The notes under the pieces were generated by a model, which saw nothing but the letters and a program-made list of their open reading frames with translations, made no database searches and was not told the origin of the DNA. From an uncultured Gemmiger sp. (GTDB lineage: Bacteria; Bacillota; Clostridia; Oscillospirales; Ruminococcaceae): a stretch of DNA of 53,049 nucleotides. Shown here one piece after another: positions 16,816 to 24,846 of this stretch. How positions within the stretch are numbered: the stretch's first letter is position 1; the number at the start of each line of letters is the position of its first letter. Location of the stretch: assembly GCA_934502625.1 (NCBI GenBank), contig CAKSUQ010000016.1, forward strand, positions 1 through 53,049, given 5' to 3'. A program made the translations under genes and the position numbers.

Positions 16816-16851
16816 AAAGGCTTCCCCCGTGGGGGAAGCCTTTCCTTTTTT
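16816..16851. terminator. Bidirectional terminator
   Basis: AAAGGCTTCCCC pairs with GGGGAAGCCTTT around a short loop and is followed by CCTTTTTT on the plus strand. The A-rich left side gives a short T-run on the minus strand. It lies between converging genes. Confidence 0.85.
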
Positions 16852-17386
16852 ACCTTCCGAAAACCGAGCCCAGACTGCTGAACCAACTGGAAATGCTCTG
16901 CACCTGCGCTTGCAGGTTGTTCACGGTATCCATCAGGGCGGGCAGCTCGGTCAGGGCGCTGTTCAGCGCGTCGACGTCGATTTTCTTCAGCTGCTCGCTG
17001 ATTTCCGGCAGGTTCTGCATCATGGCGTCCAGTTCATCCTTGTCGATGGTCGCAAGACTCGCGTTGACGGTGTCGGCCAGATCGTTCACCCGGCTGCAGG
17101 CGTCCATGACGTTGTGGTAGGCTGAGTTCATCCGCCAGCCAAAAAACGCCAGCGCAGCCAGAATGACGACCACCAGCACGATGCTTAAGATCATCCGCTT
17201 GTGCTGGTTGGCGATGATGCCGCGGTTCTGCTGATCCTGCAATTCCAGCTGCGCCTCAATGCGGTTCAGCTGGGCTTTCAGGTCGGCGGCGTCCAGCTTG
17301 CCGTCCCGATTTTCGTCGTTGGCGTGGTTCAGCTCCTCCACGCGGGTCTTGAGCTGTTCGTCCATTTTTGCGTTTACGTTTTCCAT
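16850..17386 (-). CDS. Coiled-coil protein with one membrane helix
   Basis: A 178-residue protein. Residues 1-60 are charged and helical (DENRDGKLDAADLKAQLNR resembles an EF-hand-like acidic loop). One membrane helix follows at about 65-84 (MILSIVLVVVILAALAFFGW), then a long outer helical part with heptad-like leucines. Function unknown. GAAGGAGA precedes the ATG at 17386. It is the third gene of the two-component operon, 29 bp after the kinase, so it may be an accessory or sensing partner of the kinase. Confidence 0.7.
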   Translation of the reverse strand: MENVNAKMDEQLKTRVEELNHANDENRDGKLDAADLKAQLNRIEAQLELQDQQNRGIIANQHKRMILSIVLVVVILAALAFFGWRMNSAYHNVMDACSRVNDLADTVNASLATIDKDELDAMMQNLPEISEQLKKIDVDALNSALTELPALMDTVNNLQAQVQSISSWFSSLGSVFGR

Positions 17387-17415
17387 GGGGTCTCCTTCCC
17401 TGTAGAGGCAGTAAA

Positions 17416-18924
17416 TCATTTCCTCGTGTCCTTCATTACAAACCAGAAGGTCGAGCCCTTGTCGACGGCGCTGTCGACGCCGAAGGCGAAGCCGTGCTGC
17501 TGCAAAATTGCCTTTGTGATGGACAGCCCCAGCCCGGTGCCGGTACGGCCGCTGTCCTGTCGTGCGCGGTAGTAGCGGTCAAAGATATAGGGCAGATCCT
17601 CCGGCGGGATGCCGGGGCCGTGATCCTCGATCTCGACGCGGCAGCCGCCCGCCTGCGGAATCGCGCGCAGCACCACGACGCCGTCCGCGCCGATATGGTG
17701 GAACGCATTGCCCAAGAGGTTATGCAGCACCCGCTCCATCATGGCCGGGTCGGCGCGCACGGGGCAGGCGTCGTCGGCCTGCAAATCCAGCCGCCAGTGG
17801 TTTTTGTCGCACAGCGCGTCGTAGCGCCCCGCGACCTCGAAGCAAAGCTCGCTCATGTCGAAGTCGAGGAGGCTCGGCTTTTCCGCGCCGCTCTGCACCT
17901 TGCTCAGTTCCATGACGCTGTTGACAAGGGTAGACAGCCGGTCGGTCTCATCGACGATGATGTTGCACTGCTCGGTGCGCTTCTCATCGTCGCTGCCGGT
18001 CAGGTCGCGCACCGTTTCGGCGTAGCCCTTTATTAAGGTAAGCGGGGTGCGCAGGTCGTGGCTGACGTTTGCCAGAATGTCCTTTTCCAGCTGGGCACTG
18101 CGCTTGACCTCGGCGGCCATGTGGTTGAAATCATCGGCCAGACGACCGATTTCGTCGTTGTGCTCGACTTTGATTTGCACGTCATAGTTGCCGGCGGCGA
18201 TCTCCTGCGCGCCGTTGGACAGCTTGCGGATGGGATTGGTGAACCACCGGCTGAACAGAATGGCGAACAAAAGATCCAGCACCAGCAAAATCAATGCTAC
18301 CGGCGCAAGGATAGAGCGCAGCACCTCGGCGGCGGTCGTGATCTGCGCCAGACTCGTCGAGACGATCACGCCGTACTGCCCGTCCGCCGACAGCCGTCCG
18401 ACGGCCATCTGCATCGTCGAGCCGACCTTCACGATCTGGTAGAGCGTGCCGTCCTGAAACAGTTTCTGCCGCAGCTGGATGGCGATGTGGGTGTCGATGT
18501 TATAGCCGAAATCCCCCCCGAACGCGCCGGTGCTCTCGTGCAAAAGGCAGGGGTACATACTCTCGTAGGCCTCCAGGCAGCGCAGCGTCGTATCGGAAAA
18601 ATCGACGCAGCAGCCGTCGACGTTGATCTTTTTATCCTGAAACGTCTGGCTGACGCCGTCCCAGAAGCTCTCGTTCAGGGTCAGCCCCAGATAGCTGCGG
18701 TTGGAGATCGCGCTGTCCGACTGGTCGATCAGCGCCGTGATGGCCGCTGCCTTGGATTCCAGCTTTGCCTGAATGTTGCGGTTGTACTGCGGCACCAGCG
18801 CGTAGGTGATAACGCCCCAGACCAGCAGCAGCGTAAAAAGCGTGATGCCGCCGATGAAGAACATCAGCTGCCAGCGAATGCTGACTGCAAAATGCGGCTT
18901 TGTAGTTTTATCGTGCTTTTTCAT
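17416..18924 (-). CDS. Sensor histidine kinase with HAMP domain
   Basis: A 502-residue membrane kinase. Two membrane helices (about 19-42 and 206-226) enclose an extracytoplasmic sensor of about 160 residues with four cysteines (C105, C106, C116, C126). HAMP covers about 226-278. The phospho-acceptor is H289 in NVSHDLRTPL. The ATP-binding part has N402/N406 (HNLLGNAFHH), DHGPGIP at 434 and TGTGLGL at 461. It phosphorylates the response regulator encoded directly upstream, whose gene it overlaps by four bases. The ligand is unknown; the paired cysteines in the sensor could be redox-active. Confidence 0.93.
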   Translation of the reverse strand: MKKHDKTTKPHFAVSIRWQLMFFIGGITLFTLLLVWGVITYALVPQYNRNIQAKLESKAAAITALIDQSDSAISNRSYLGLTLNESFWDGVSQTFQDKKINVDGCCVDFSDTTLRCLEAYESMYPCLLHESTGAFGGDFGYNIDTHIAIQLRQKLFQDGTLYQIVKVGSTMQMAVGRLSADGQYGVIVSTSLAQITTAAEVLRSILAPVALILLVLDLLFAILFSRWFTNPIRKLSNGAQEIAAGNYDVQIKVEHNDEIGRLADDFNHMAAEVKRSAQLEKDILANVSHDLRTPLTLIKGYAETVRDLTGSDDEKRTEQCNIIVDETDRLSTLVNSVMELSKVQSGAEKPSLLDFDMSELCFEVAGRYDALCDKNHWRLDLQADDACPVRADPAMMERVLHNLLGNAFHHIGADGVVVLRAIPQAGGCRVEIEDHGPGIPPEDLPYIFDRYYRARQDSGRTGTGLGLSITKAILQQHGFAFGVDSAVDKGSTFWFVMKDTRK

Positions 18925-19604
18925 AGCGTATCCGGGTCGAATTTATACCCGATGCCCCACACGGTGACGATGTAGCTGCGGCAGGCGCCAAGATGGCCGC
19001 GCAGCATCTTGATGTGGGTGTCCACGGTGCGGTCTTCGCCGTAATAATCGTAATTCCAGACCTTTTGCAAAATCTTTTCGCGGCTCAGGGCAATGCCCTT
19101 GTTGCTGACGAGAAAGACCAGCAGGTCAAATTCCTTCGGCGTCAGCGGTGCTTCCTGCCCGGCCACCTTGACGCTGTGGCTGGCCGTGTCGATCGTCAGA
19201 TCACCAAAGGTGTAGCTGCCGGATTCCTCGGCGGGCTTGGGCATCGTGCGCGCCAGCACCGCCTTGACGCGGGCGACAAGCTCCCGCGGGGAGAATGGCT
19301 TGACGACGTAATCGTCCGCGCCGCTTTCCAGCCCGGCGAGCTTGTCGTACTCCTCGCTGCGGGCGGTCAGCATGATGACCGGCGTCATGATCTTGCGGGT
19401 GCGCATCTCGCGCAGGCAGGTCATGCCGTCCATAAAGGGCATCATGATGTCCAGAATCACCAGATCAATGCCGCCTTGGCTCAGGGCACTCAGCGCGGCG
19501 GTGCCGTCACCGGCTTCCTGACAGGTGAAGCCCGCATACTGCAGGTGCTCGCGGATCAGGTCGCGGATGCGCGGCTCGTCGTCTACGATCAGAATGTTTG
19601 CCAT
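18921..19604 (-). CDS. OmpR/PhoB-family response regulator
   Basis: A 227-residue regulator. The receiver has the acidic pocket DDE at 8-10, phospho-acceptor D52 in LVILDIMMP, T80 and K102 (VVKPFSPREL). The C-terminal winged helix has LTPKEFDLLVFL and SREKILQKVWNYDYYGEDRTVDTHIKMLR, the DNA-recognition part. It is the first gene of the operon. Its targets are unknown. AAGGAGGG precedes the ATG. Confidence 0.95.
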   Translation of the reverse strand: MANILIVDDEPRIRDLIREHLQYAGFTCQEAGDGTAALSALSQGGIDLVILDIMMPFMDGMTCLREMRTRKIMTPVIMLTARSEEYDKLAGLESGADDYVVKPFSPRELVARVKAVLARTMPKPAEESGSYTFGDLTIDTASHSVKVAGQEAPLTPKEFDLLVFLVSNKGIALSREKILQKVWNYDYYGEDRTVDTHIKMLRGHLGACRSYIVTVWGIGYKFDPDTL

Positions 19605-19671
19605 AGGAATACCCTCCTTGCGTTTTCCCTACCTTCTTATTTTACCACAATACCGCGCGGGAGTGGAAGAT

Positions 19672-19700
19672 TTGTGAAAAAATTTAAAATTTTATATAAA
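19672..19700 (+). promoter_or_regulatory. Promoter of the AraC-type regulator
   Basis: TTGTGA (19672-19677), 17-bp spacer, TATAAA (19695-19700) in an A/T-rich stretch, 36 bp before the ATG. Confidence 0.65.
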
Positions 19701-19736
19701 AGTGTGATAAAATGGTCGTAAAGGAGGCGCACGCCC

Positions 19737-20633
19737 ATGTTGAACGTCACGACGATCGAGCTTGACCCCGCCAGCCGGGAGGAGGTTCTGCCCGGTTACA
19801 CGCCGCAGTTCCCGCATATCGCCAGCCACATCGAGGGGCAGCTCTACAAGTCCGGCAGTGCGCCGTGGCACTGGCACGAGAGCGTCGAGCTGTTCTACCT
19901 GCGCGCCGGGGCGATTTTGTACCGCACCCCGCACAAGGAGTGCGTTCTGCGCGCGGGCTGCGGCGGCATGGTAAATTCAAACGTCTTGCACACAACTAAA
20001 TTTCTTGACCCTGCCACGGTCATGGAACTGCATCTTTTTTCGCCATCGCTGGTAGCGGGCATTGCGGGCGGCACGGTGGAGCAGCGCTATGTCCGCCCGC
20101 TGGCCGCCGACGCCGGGCACGAACTGATCATATTGACCCCCGGAGACCCCGCCCAAACCGAGACGCTGCGGCTGCTGGACGAAAGCCTGAAGCTGGATGA
20201 AAGTGCGTTCGGCTACGAGATGCGCCTGCAGGCGATGCTGACCGACATCTGGCTGCGGCTGGCTGCGCAGGTGCGCCCGCCGCAGCACGCCGCGCCCCGC
20301 AGCCCCGCCGACGAAAAGATGAAGCGGATGATGGTCTACGTCAACACCCATTACGCCGAGCGCATCACCACGCCGATGATCGCGGCGGCGGCCTATTGCA
20401 GCGAGCGGGAGTGCTACCGCACCTTCCAAAGCTGCCTGCACACGACGCCGACCGACTACCTGCGCAATGTGCGGCTGCAATCGGCCTGCAAGCTGCTGAT
20501 CGAAAGCGACGTCTCCGTGACCGACATTGCCCAGCACTGCGGCCTTGGCAGTAGCAGCTATTTCGCCCGCCTGCTGCGGCAGGAGACAGGGCTTTCCCCG
20601 TCCGGGTATCGGGCAAAATGGCGCGGGGTGTAA
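19737..20633 (+). CDS. AraC-family transcription regulator with cupin domain
   Basis: A 298-residue regulator. The N-terminal half is a cupin (WHWHESVELFYLRAGAILYR, then LRAGCGGMVNSNVLHTT), which usually binds a sugar or similar ligand. The C-terminal 100 residues hold two helix-turn-helix motifs (ITTPMIAAAAYCSERECYRTF and VSVTDIAQHCGLGSSSYFARL, ending in GLSPSGYRAKW). AAAGGAGG precedes the ATG. No target operon is evident; the next gene has its own promoter. Confidence 0.92.
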   Translation: MLNVTTIELDPASREEVLPGYTPQFPHIASHIEGQLYKSGSAPWHWHESVELFYLRAGAILYRTPHKECVLRAGCGGMVNSNVLHTTKFLDPATVMELHLFSPSLVAGIAGGTVEQRYVRPLAADAGHELIILTPGDPAQTETLRLLDESLKLDESAFGYEMRLQAMLTDIWLRLAAQVRPPQHAAPRSPADEKMKRMMVYVNTHYAERITTPMIAAAAYCSERECYRTFQSCLHTTPTDYLRNVRLQSACKLLIESDVSVTDIAQHCGLGSSSYFARLLRQETGLSPSGYRAKWRGV

Positions 20634-20649
20634 ATTTTGGCGAACCCAG

Positions 20650-20678
20650 TTGCATTTTGCCGCGCGGCGCGGTACAAT
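20650..20678 (+). promoter_or_regulatory. Promoter of the glycerophosphodiester phosphodiesterase gene
   Basis: TTGCAT (20650-20655), 17-bp spacer, TACAAT (20673-20678). The GC-rich spacer holds the palindrome CCGCGCGGCGCGG. Confidence 0.85.
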
Positions 20679-20700
20679 GGCGGCAGGAGCGTGATTCTGT

Positions 20701-21549
20701 ATGACAATTCTGCTTTGCATTGTACTTGCTTTGGCGGTGCTGACGCTGTTTGCTGTCTGGCCGGGCAAGCGCCGGGATGACCTGCGCGCACCCTTCGTGG
20801 GGCATAACTGCGCCCACCGCGGCCTTTTCGGCAGCGACCAGCGCCCGCCGGAAAACAGCCTGCCCGCCTTTGCCGCTGCCGCCCAAAACGGCTACGGCAT
20901 CGAGCTGGACGTCCAGTTTACATCTGACCACAAGCTCGTCGTTTTCCACGATGACACGCTGGATCGCATGACCCCGGCCACCGGCTTTGTCCACGACATG
21001 CCGTGGGCAGAGTTCCACGCCCAGCCCCTTGCGGGCAGTGAGGAGCACCCGCCGCTCTTCGTCGATATGCTGCGCACCGTGGCTGAGGCCAACCCCGCCA
21101 CGCCGCTGATCGTCGAGATCAAGAGTCGCAGCGAGTACAAGCAGACCTACTTGGAGGAGCTTTGCCGCGCGGCGATCGCCGAGCTGAAAGCCTACCCCGG
21201 CCCCTACTGCATCGAGAGCTTCGACCCCCGCGTTGTGGGCATCGTGCGGCGGCAGGCACCCGGCATCCTGCGCGGCCAGTTGGCCGACAGCTACCAGAGC
21301 TACCGCAAGACCGGCGTGCATCCCGTGCCCGCGTTTGCGTTCTCGCACTGCTTGGGCAACTTCTTGGGGCGGCCGGATTTCATCGCCTGGTGCCCCGATA
21401 AGCGCAACTGGGCGGTGCGTCTCTGCGCGCGGCTGGGCGCGATGATGGTGATGTGGACGGCGCTGCCGGAGCATGACACAAAGCGCTTGGAGGCCGAGAA
21501 CGACGCGGTCATCTTCCAGTGGTACACGCCGAAGCAACAGTACAAATAA
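20701..21549 (+). CDS. Glycerophosphodiester phosphodiesterase, membrane-anchored
   Basis: A 282-residue GDPD-family protein that splits glycerophosphodiesters into glycerol-3-phosphate and an alcohol. An N-terminal helix (about 2-20) probably anchors it. Catalytic motifs are seen: HRG in NCAHRGLFG, the PENS segment, ELDV, and the second histidine in VVFHDDTLDRM. IVEIKSR and CIESFDP carry the remaining metal ligands. CAGGAG lies 11 bases before the ATG. It could act on phospholipid or teichoic-acid headgroups at the cell surface. Confidence 0.92.
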   Translation: MTILLCIVLALAVLTLFAVWPGKRRDDLRAPFVGHNCAHRGLFGSDQRPPENSLPAFAAAAQNGYGIELDVQFTSDHKLVVFHDDTLDRMTPATGFVHDMPWAEFHAQPLAGSEEHPPLFVDMLRTVAEANPATPLIVEIKSRSEYKQTYLEELCRAAIAELKAYPGPYCIESFDPRVVGIVRRQAPGILRGQLADSYQSYRKTGVHPVPAFAFSHCLGNFLGRPDFIAWCPDKRNWAVRLCARLGAMMVMWTALPEHDTKRLEAENDAVIFQWYTPKQQYK

Positions 21550-21560
21550 CATAAACCAAA

Positions 21561-21603
21561 CAGCCCCCGCATACATTGCATTGACAATGTGTGAGGGGGC
21601 TGC
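21561..21603 (+). promoter_or_regulatory. Leader hairpin holding the ribosome site of the DUF4830 gene
   Basis: CAGCCCCC-gc-ATACATTG pairs with CAATGTGT-ga-GGGGGCTG. The only good ribosome site for the next gene, GAGGGGG, lies in the 3' arm. There is no T-run, so it is unlikely to act as a simple terminator on the plus strand. Confidence 0.65.
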
Positions 21604-21607
21604 GCTT

Positions 21608-22147
21608 ATGTTTACATTTACTGTTACCAAACCCGGACTGCGGCAGGCGGGGGCGTTGGCCTTGTGCGCCGTCTGCCTGTGCGGCACGGTGACCGCCGCC
21701 GTGCATTTTTCCGGCGGGGCGGTCACGGCGTCGGCTGCGGCGGTGCCGGGCATCGAGACAACGCAGGACATCGGCACCTACTTTACCGGCTACGGCTTTG
21801 ACACTGACCTTGCCAGCGCCGCCGTCGACAAGGTGAAAATTCCGAAAAAGTGGGATGACAGCTTTGCGGCTTTCAACCAGATCGTGCAGGAGAGCGGACT
21901 CGATCTGGCCGACTACAAGGGCAAGACCGTCGAAAAGTGGACGGTGCTCTGCCCGCAGCTGTCCACCGGCGACCACGATACCTACTGCGTGCTGCTCGTC
22001 TACAAGGCGAAGGCCGTCGGCGCGTACCTGCTGCAAAAGCCGTCCGGCGAGGTGACCGGCCTTATCACCGCCGCCAAGGCCAGCGCCGAAGCCGCCGCCG
22101 AGGAAGAATCCGTGGAAATTTCGGCAGATGCCTTCCCGGAGGATTAA
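21608..22147 (+). CDS. DUF4830 domain protein, exported or membrane-anchored
   Basis: A 179-residue protein. An N-terminal hydrophobic stretch (about 11-33, with ALALCAVCLCGTV) looks like a signal or anchor. The rest fits DUF4830: GYGFDTDLASAAVDKVKIPK, SFAAFNQIVQESGLDLADYKGK and the final VLLVYKAKAVGAYLL. The function of the domain is unknown; it is common in spore-forming and related Firmicutes. The start is chosen by GAGGGGG at 21591-21597, which lies inside a hairpin. Its stop overlaps the stop of the converging next gene. Confidence 0.75.
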   Translation: MFTFTVTKPGLRQAGALALCAVCLCGTVTAAVHFSGGAVTASAAAVPGIETTQDIGTYFTGYGFDTDLASAAVDKVKIPKKWDDSFAAFNQIVQESGLDLADYKGKTVEKWTVLCPQLSTGDHDTYCVLLVYKAKAVGAYLLQKPSGEVTGLITAAKASAEAAAEEESVEISADAFPED

Positions 22148-23433
22148 CGCTCCTCCAACCAGCGCTCGGTCGGCAGGGCGAAGATCGCGCCCACCAACAG
22201 CAGCACGGCAGGGTCGCTCGTCAGGTGGATGACCTGACTTTCCATGTAGCCGTAGGCAACCATCGTGACCAGACAGGCCACGGCATGCCACTGCCCGCGG
22301 CGGGCGTAGCCGTACAGCGCCGCCATCATCAGCGCGCAGACCAGCACCAGCATGACGGGGCCGACCAGATAGAACAAAAACACGAAAATATTATCCAGCG
22401 CAGGCCAGTCGGGAAGCATCTGGCCTGCGATTTTTACGTCCATCACCCGGTAGGCCGCCCACACCAGCGAGATGCGGCTCGTCAGCAGGTCGTCCAGCCG
22501 CTTCAGCCAGACGGGGCCGATGTCGTTCATCCACGGGCCGATCTTGTACACAAACGTCGGCAGAATGAAGCTGACCGCCGCCGCCAGCGGCACAACTGCG
22601 GCACAGCAGCCCGCCAGCACACGCCCGGCCGGGCGCGTGCCCTTGCGGGTGCGCAGCTTTGCCAGCGCCAGCAAAAGCACCAGCAGCAGAACGCACAGCG
22701 ACGACGAGCGCGACTTCGGCGCAACCATCAAAAAGACGCCCACCGCCGCGATGGCACCCAGTTCTGCCCAGCGCAGTTTTTCGCGCCGCAGCAATACCCA
22801 CGCCAGCAGCAGGCCAAACACCACGCCGCCGAACGTGTTGGGGTGGCCGTAGCCGAACATCATGCGGTAGCTGCCGTTGCGCTCGCTCAGCGCGTGGGGC
22901 GCGATGATGCCCGCGAAGTGCAGCACCTCGACCAGCGCCAGCGTCGGCACGCCGCAGGCGAGGAACGCTTTCATAACGCGGCGCAGCGGCACGTCCTTCG
23001 CAGCCAGCAGCGCCACGCAGACGCCCAGCCACCAGATGTTCTGCCCGTTGAAATAGACCCACCGCGCCACAAAATACAGCGCCCCGGCGCAGACCAGACT
23101 GCGCCCGTTGTACCGCGTGCCCAACAGGATCTTGTACCCGAAGCAGAGGTACATAACCCAGTCCAGCACCGGCGAGACCCGCGTCTGCAGCCATGGCCAG
23201 TTTTCCCGCGCCATGCTGTTGTTGAAGACGACGACGAACTCATAGACCATCACGCCCAGCAAAAATGCCCGCTGGCCGTACTTTTCGCGCAGCGCCATGC
23301 CGCGTGCGCCCCACAGGGGGCGTTCGTCCCGCCACCACGCGGCGGGGGAGAGCCGACGCCGCAGCATCGGCACAAAATCTATCACGACCGCTGCCGCCAG
23401 CAACAGCAGCAGCGCATTTGCAAAACCAAACAA
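22144..23433 (-). CDS. Polymerase-like membrane protein (Wzy type)
   Basis: A 429-residue protein with about ten membrane helices and a larger outer loop (IGPWMNDIGPVWLKRLDDLL) before the last helices. The segment RMMFGYGHPNTFGGVVFGLL is typical of Wzy-like polysaccharide polymerases of Firmicutes, which join repeat units outside the membrane. The start is TTG at 23433, because GCAGGAGG lies eight bases before it and overlaps an upstream in-frame TTG. It may serve the glycosyltransferase operon, though 9 kb away. Confidence 0.72.
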   Translation of the reverse strand: MFGFANALLLLLAAAVVIDFVPMLRRRLSPAAWWRDERPLWGARGMALREKYGQRAFLLGVMVYEFVVVFNNSMARENWPWLQTRVSPVLDWVMYLCFGYKILLGTRYNGRSLVCAGALYFVARWVYFNGQNIWWLGVCVALLAAKDVPLRRVMKAFLACGVPTLALVEVLHFAGIIAPHALSERNGSYRMMFGYGHPNTFGGVVFGLLLAWVLLRREKLRWAELGAIAAVGVFLMVAPKSRSSSLCVLLLVLLLALAKLRTRKGTRPAGRVLAGCCAAVVPLAAAVSFILPTFVYKIGPWMNDIGPVWLKRLDDLLTSRISLVWAAYRVMDVKIAGQMLPDWPALDNIFVFLFYLVGPVMLVLVCALMMAALYGYARRGQWHAVACLVTMVAYGYMESQVIHLTSDPAVLLLVGAIFALPTERWLEER

Positions 23434-23465
23434 AGAGGTATCCTCCTGCAATCTGTTTTAAACTT

Positions 23466-23517
23466 ATTATAAACATTTGCCCTATGGTTTGACAAGCCTT
23501 TTCGGGAATGTTATGCT
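23466..23517. promoter_or_regulatory. Divergent promoters sharing one -35 region
   Basis: Minus strand: TTGTCA (23490-23495), 18-bp spacer, TATAAT (23466-23471), reading to the polymerase-like gene. Plus strand: TTGACA (23489-23494), 17-bp spacer, TATGCT (23512-23517), reading to the PAP2 gene. The two -35 boxes overlap in TTTGACAA. Confidence 0.85.
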
Positions 23518-23550
23518 TATATAAAATGTATGAATGGGAGGAGGCTCTCT

Positions 23551-24090
23551 ATGACCGCAGAGCAATATTGCGCCGTCATCGGCTGGTTCAATGCGCACCC
23601 TGCCGCAAAAAAAGCCCTGCGGCTCGTCAGCCGGGGCGTGGTGGCGGCGGTGTATCTGCTGTATCTGGGCATGCTGGCTTGGTTGGCGTGGCACCGGATG
23701 GGGCAGTTCTTCCCTGCGGCGGCCGTGCCTGCGGCGGCGTTCATCGTCGGTACGCTGGTGCGCAAGGTCATCGACCGCCCGCGCCCCTACACGGCGCTGG
23801 GATTCACGCCGCTGTTCCCGAAGGACAAGCCCGGCCAAAGTATGCCCAGCCGCCACTGCTTTTCGGCGGCGGCCATCGCCGGGGCGGCGTGGTATGTCCT
23901 GCCGCCGCTGGGGCTGGCGCTGGCGGTGCTGGCGGTTCTCATTGCGGTCAGCCGCGTTGTGACCGGCGTACACTATGTCAGCGATGTGCTGGCGGGGCTG
24001 GCCTTCGGTGCGGTGCTCGCCGTCGTCGGCTGGAACGCCTTTGTGCTGGCCGCGTCGGCCTGCGGCGTTTACGCCATCATGCTGCTATAA
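23551..24090 (+). CDS. PAP2-family membrane phosphatase
   Basis: A 179-residue PAP2 protein with about five membrane helices. All three catalytic motifs are seen: KVIDRPRPY, PSRHCFSAA and SRVVTGVHYVSD. Such enzymes remove phosphate from lipid diphosphates such as undecaprenyl pyrophosphate or from phosphatidate. GGAGGAGG lies six bases before the ATG at 23551, so an ATG seven codons upstream is rejected. It is divergent from the polymerase-like gene, which fits a role in lipid-carrier recycling. Confidence 0.88.
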   Translation: MTAEQYCAVIGWFNAHPAAKKALRLVSRGVVAAVYLLYLGMLAWLAWHRMGQFFPAAAVPAAAFIVGTLVRKVIDRPRPYTALGFTPLFPKDKPGQSMPSRHCFSAAAIAGAAWYVLPPLGLALAVLAVLIAVSRVVTGVHYVSDVLAGLAFGAVLAVVGWNAFVLAASACGVYAIMLL

Positions 24091-24119
24091 AAATATCCCC
24101 CTGCGGTCTGGGCAGGGGG
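24088..24119 (-). terminator. Terminator of the FMN reductase gene
   Basis: CCCCCTGC pairs with GCAGGGGG around a 7-base loop; on the minus strand it is followed by ATATTTTTA. It also lies just after the PAP2 stop, but it has no T-run in that direction. Confidence 0.8.
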
Positions 24120-24127
24120 AAAAAAAA

Positions 24128-24748
24128 TCAGCGGATGAAATTTGTTCGTTTGTCGTTCTCGGCGGTGGGGGCTTCGATGCCCGCGGCCTTGCCGGCTTCG
24201 ATGCACTTGAGCATCCACGCCATGTTGCGGCCAAGGTTGCGCATGATCTGCAGGCCCTCCTCGTCGGAGAGGACCTCCTCGGCCTTGCCGCCGTGGACCA
24301 TCGGCCAGTAGGTAGAGCTGATGAGCGGCATCTCGAAGAACTGCGGCACTTTTTCCATGGCCTCCAGTGCAGTCGTCGTACCGGCGCGGCGGGCGCTCGT
24401 CACAACGGCGGCGGGCTTGTGGCGCAGGTATTTGCCGCCGCTGATCGCCAGCCGGTGCATAAAACCCAGCATGCTGGCCGCTGCCGTGGCGTAGTGGACG
24501 GGCGCACCGAAGACGATGCCGTCGGCTTTCTCAACCAGCGGCAGCACCTCGGCGACCGAGCCGCCGAAGACGCACTTGCCCGTCTTGGCGCAGCCGCCGC
24601 AGCCCACGCAGCCGCCCACCGGCGCTGCGCCAATGTGGAAGATCGTCGTCTCGATCCCGGCCTCGTTCAGCGTCTTGGCCATCTCGGCCAGCGCCGCGTT
24701 CGTGCAGCCGTTTTTGTGCGGACTGCCGTTGATAAGTAGAACGTTCAT
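24128..24748 (-). CDS. NAD(P)H-dependent FMN reductase / flavodoxin-fold protein
   Basis: A 206-residue flavodoxin-fold protein. The FMN-phosphate loop is LLINGSPHKNGCTNAAL at the start. The second FMN contact is GIVFGAPVHYATAAASMLGF. CVGCGGCAKTGKCVF holds a C-x2-C-x2-C cluster in the iron-sulfur flavoprotein position, which suggests a possible bound iron-sulfur cluster as in the Isf-like branch. GGAGG precedes the ATG at 24748; an upstream in-frame start is rejected. Confidence 0.88.
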   Translation of the reverse strand: MNVLLINGSPHKNGCTNAALAEMAKTLNEAGIETTIFHIGAAPVGGCVGCGGCAKTGKCVFGGSVAEVLPLVEKADGIVFGAPVHYATAAASMLGFMHRLAISGGKYLRHKPAAVVTSARRAGTTTALEAMEKVPQFFEMPLISSTYWPMVHGGKAEEVLSDEEGLQIMRNLGRNMAWMLKCIEAGKAAGIEAPTAENDKRTNFIR

Positions 24749-24782
24749 AGATGTACCTCCGTTTTGGAATTGCTCTGTAACC

Positions 24783-24791
24783 ATTATATCA
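24783..24791 (-). promoter_or_regulatory. Extended -10 promoter of the FMN reductase gene
   Basis: TGATATAAT on the minus strand, an extended -10. No good -35 lies at the usual distance. Confidence 0.5.
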
Positions 24792-24846
24792 TATTGCGCA
24801 AGCCCTCTGTTATGCGCCCGCAATTATTCAAAAGAAAGGCTCTCTC

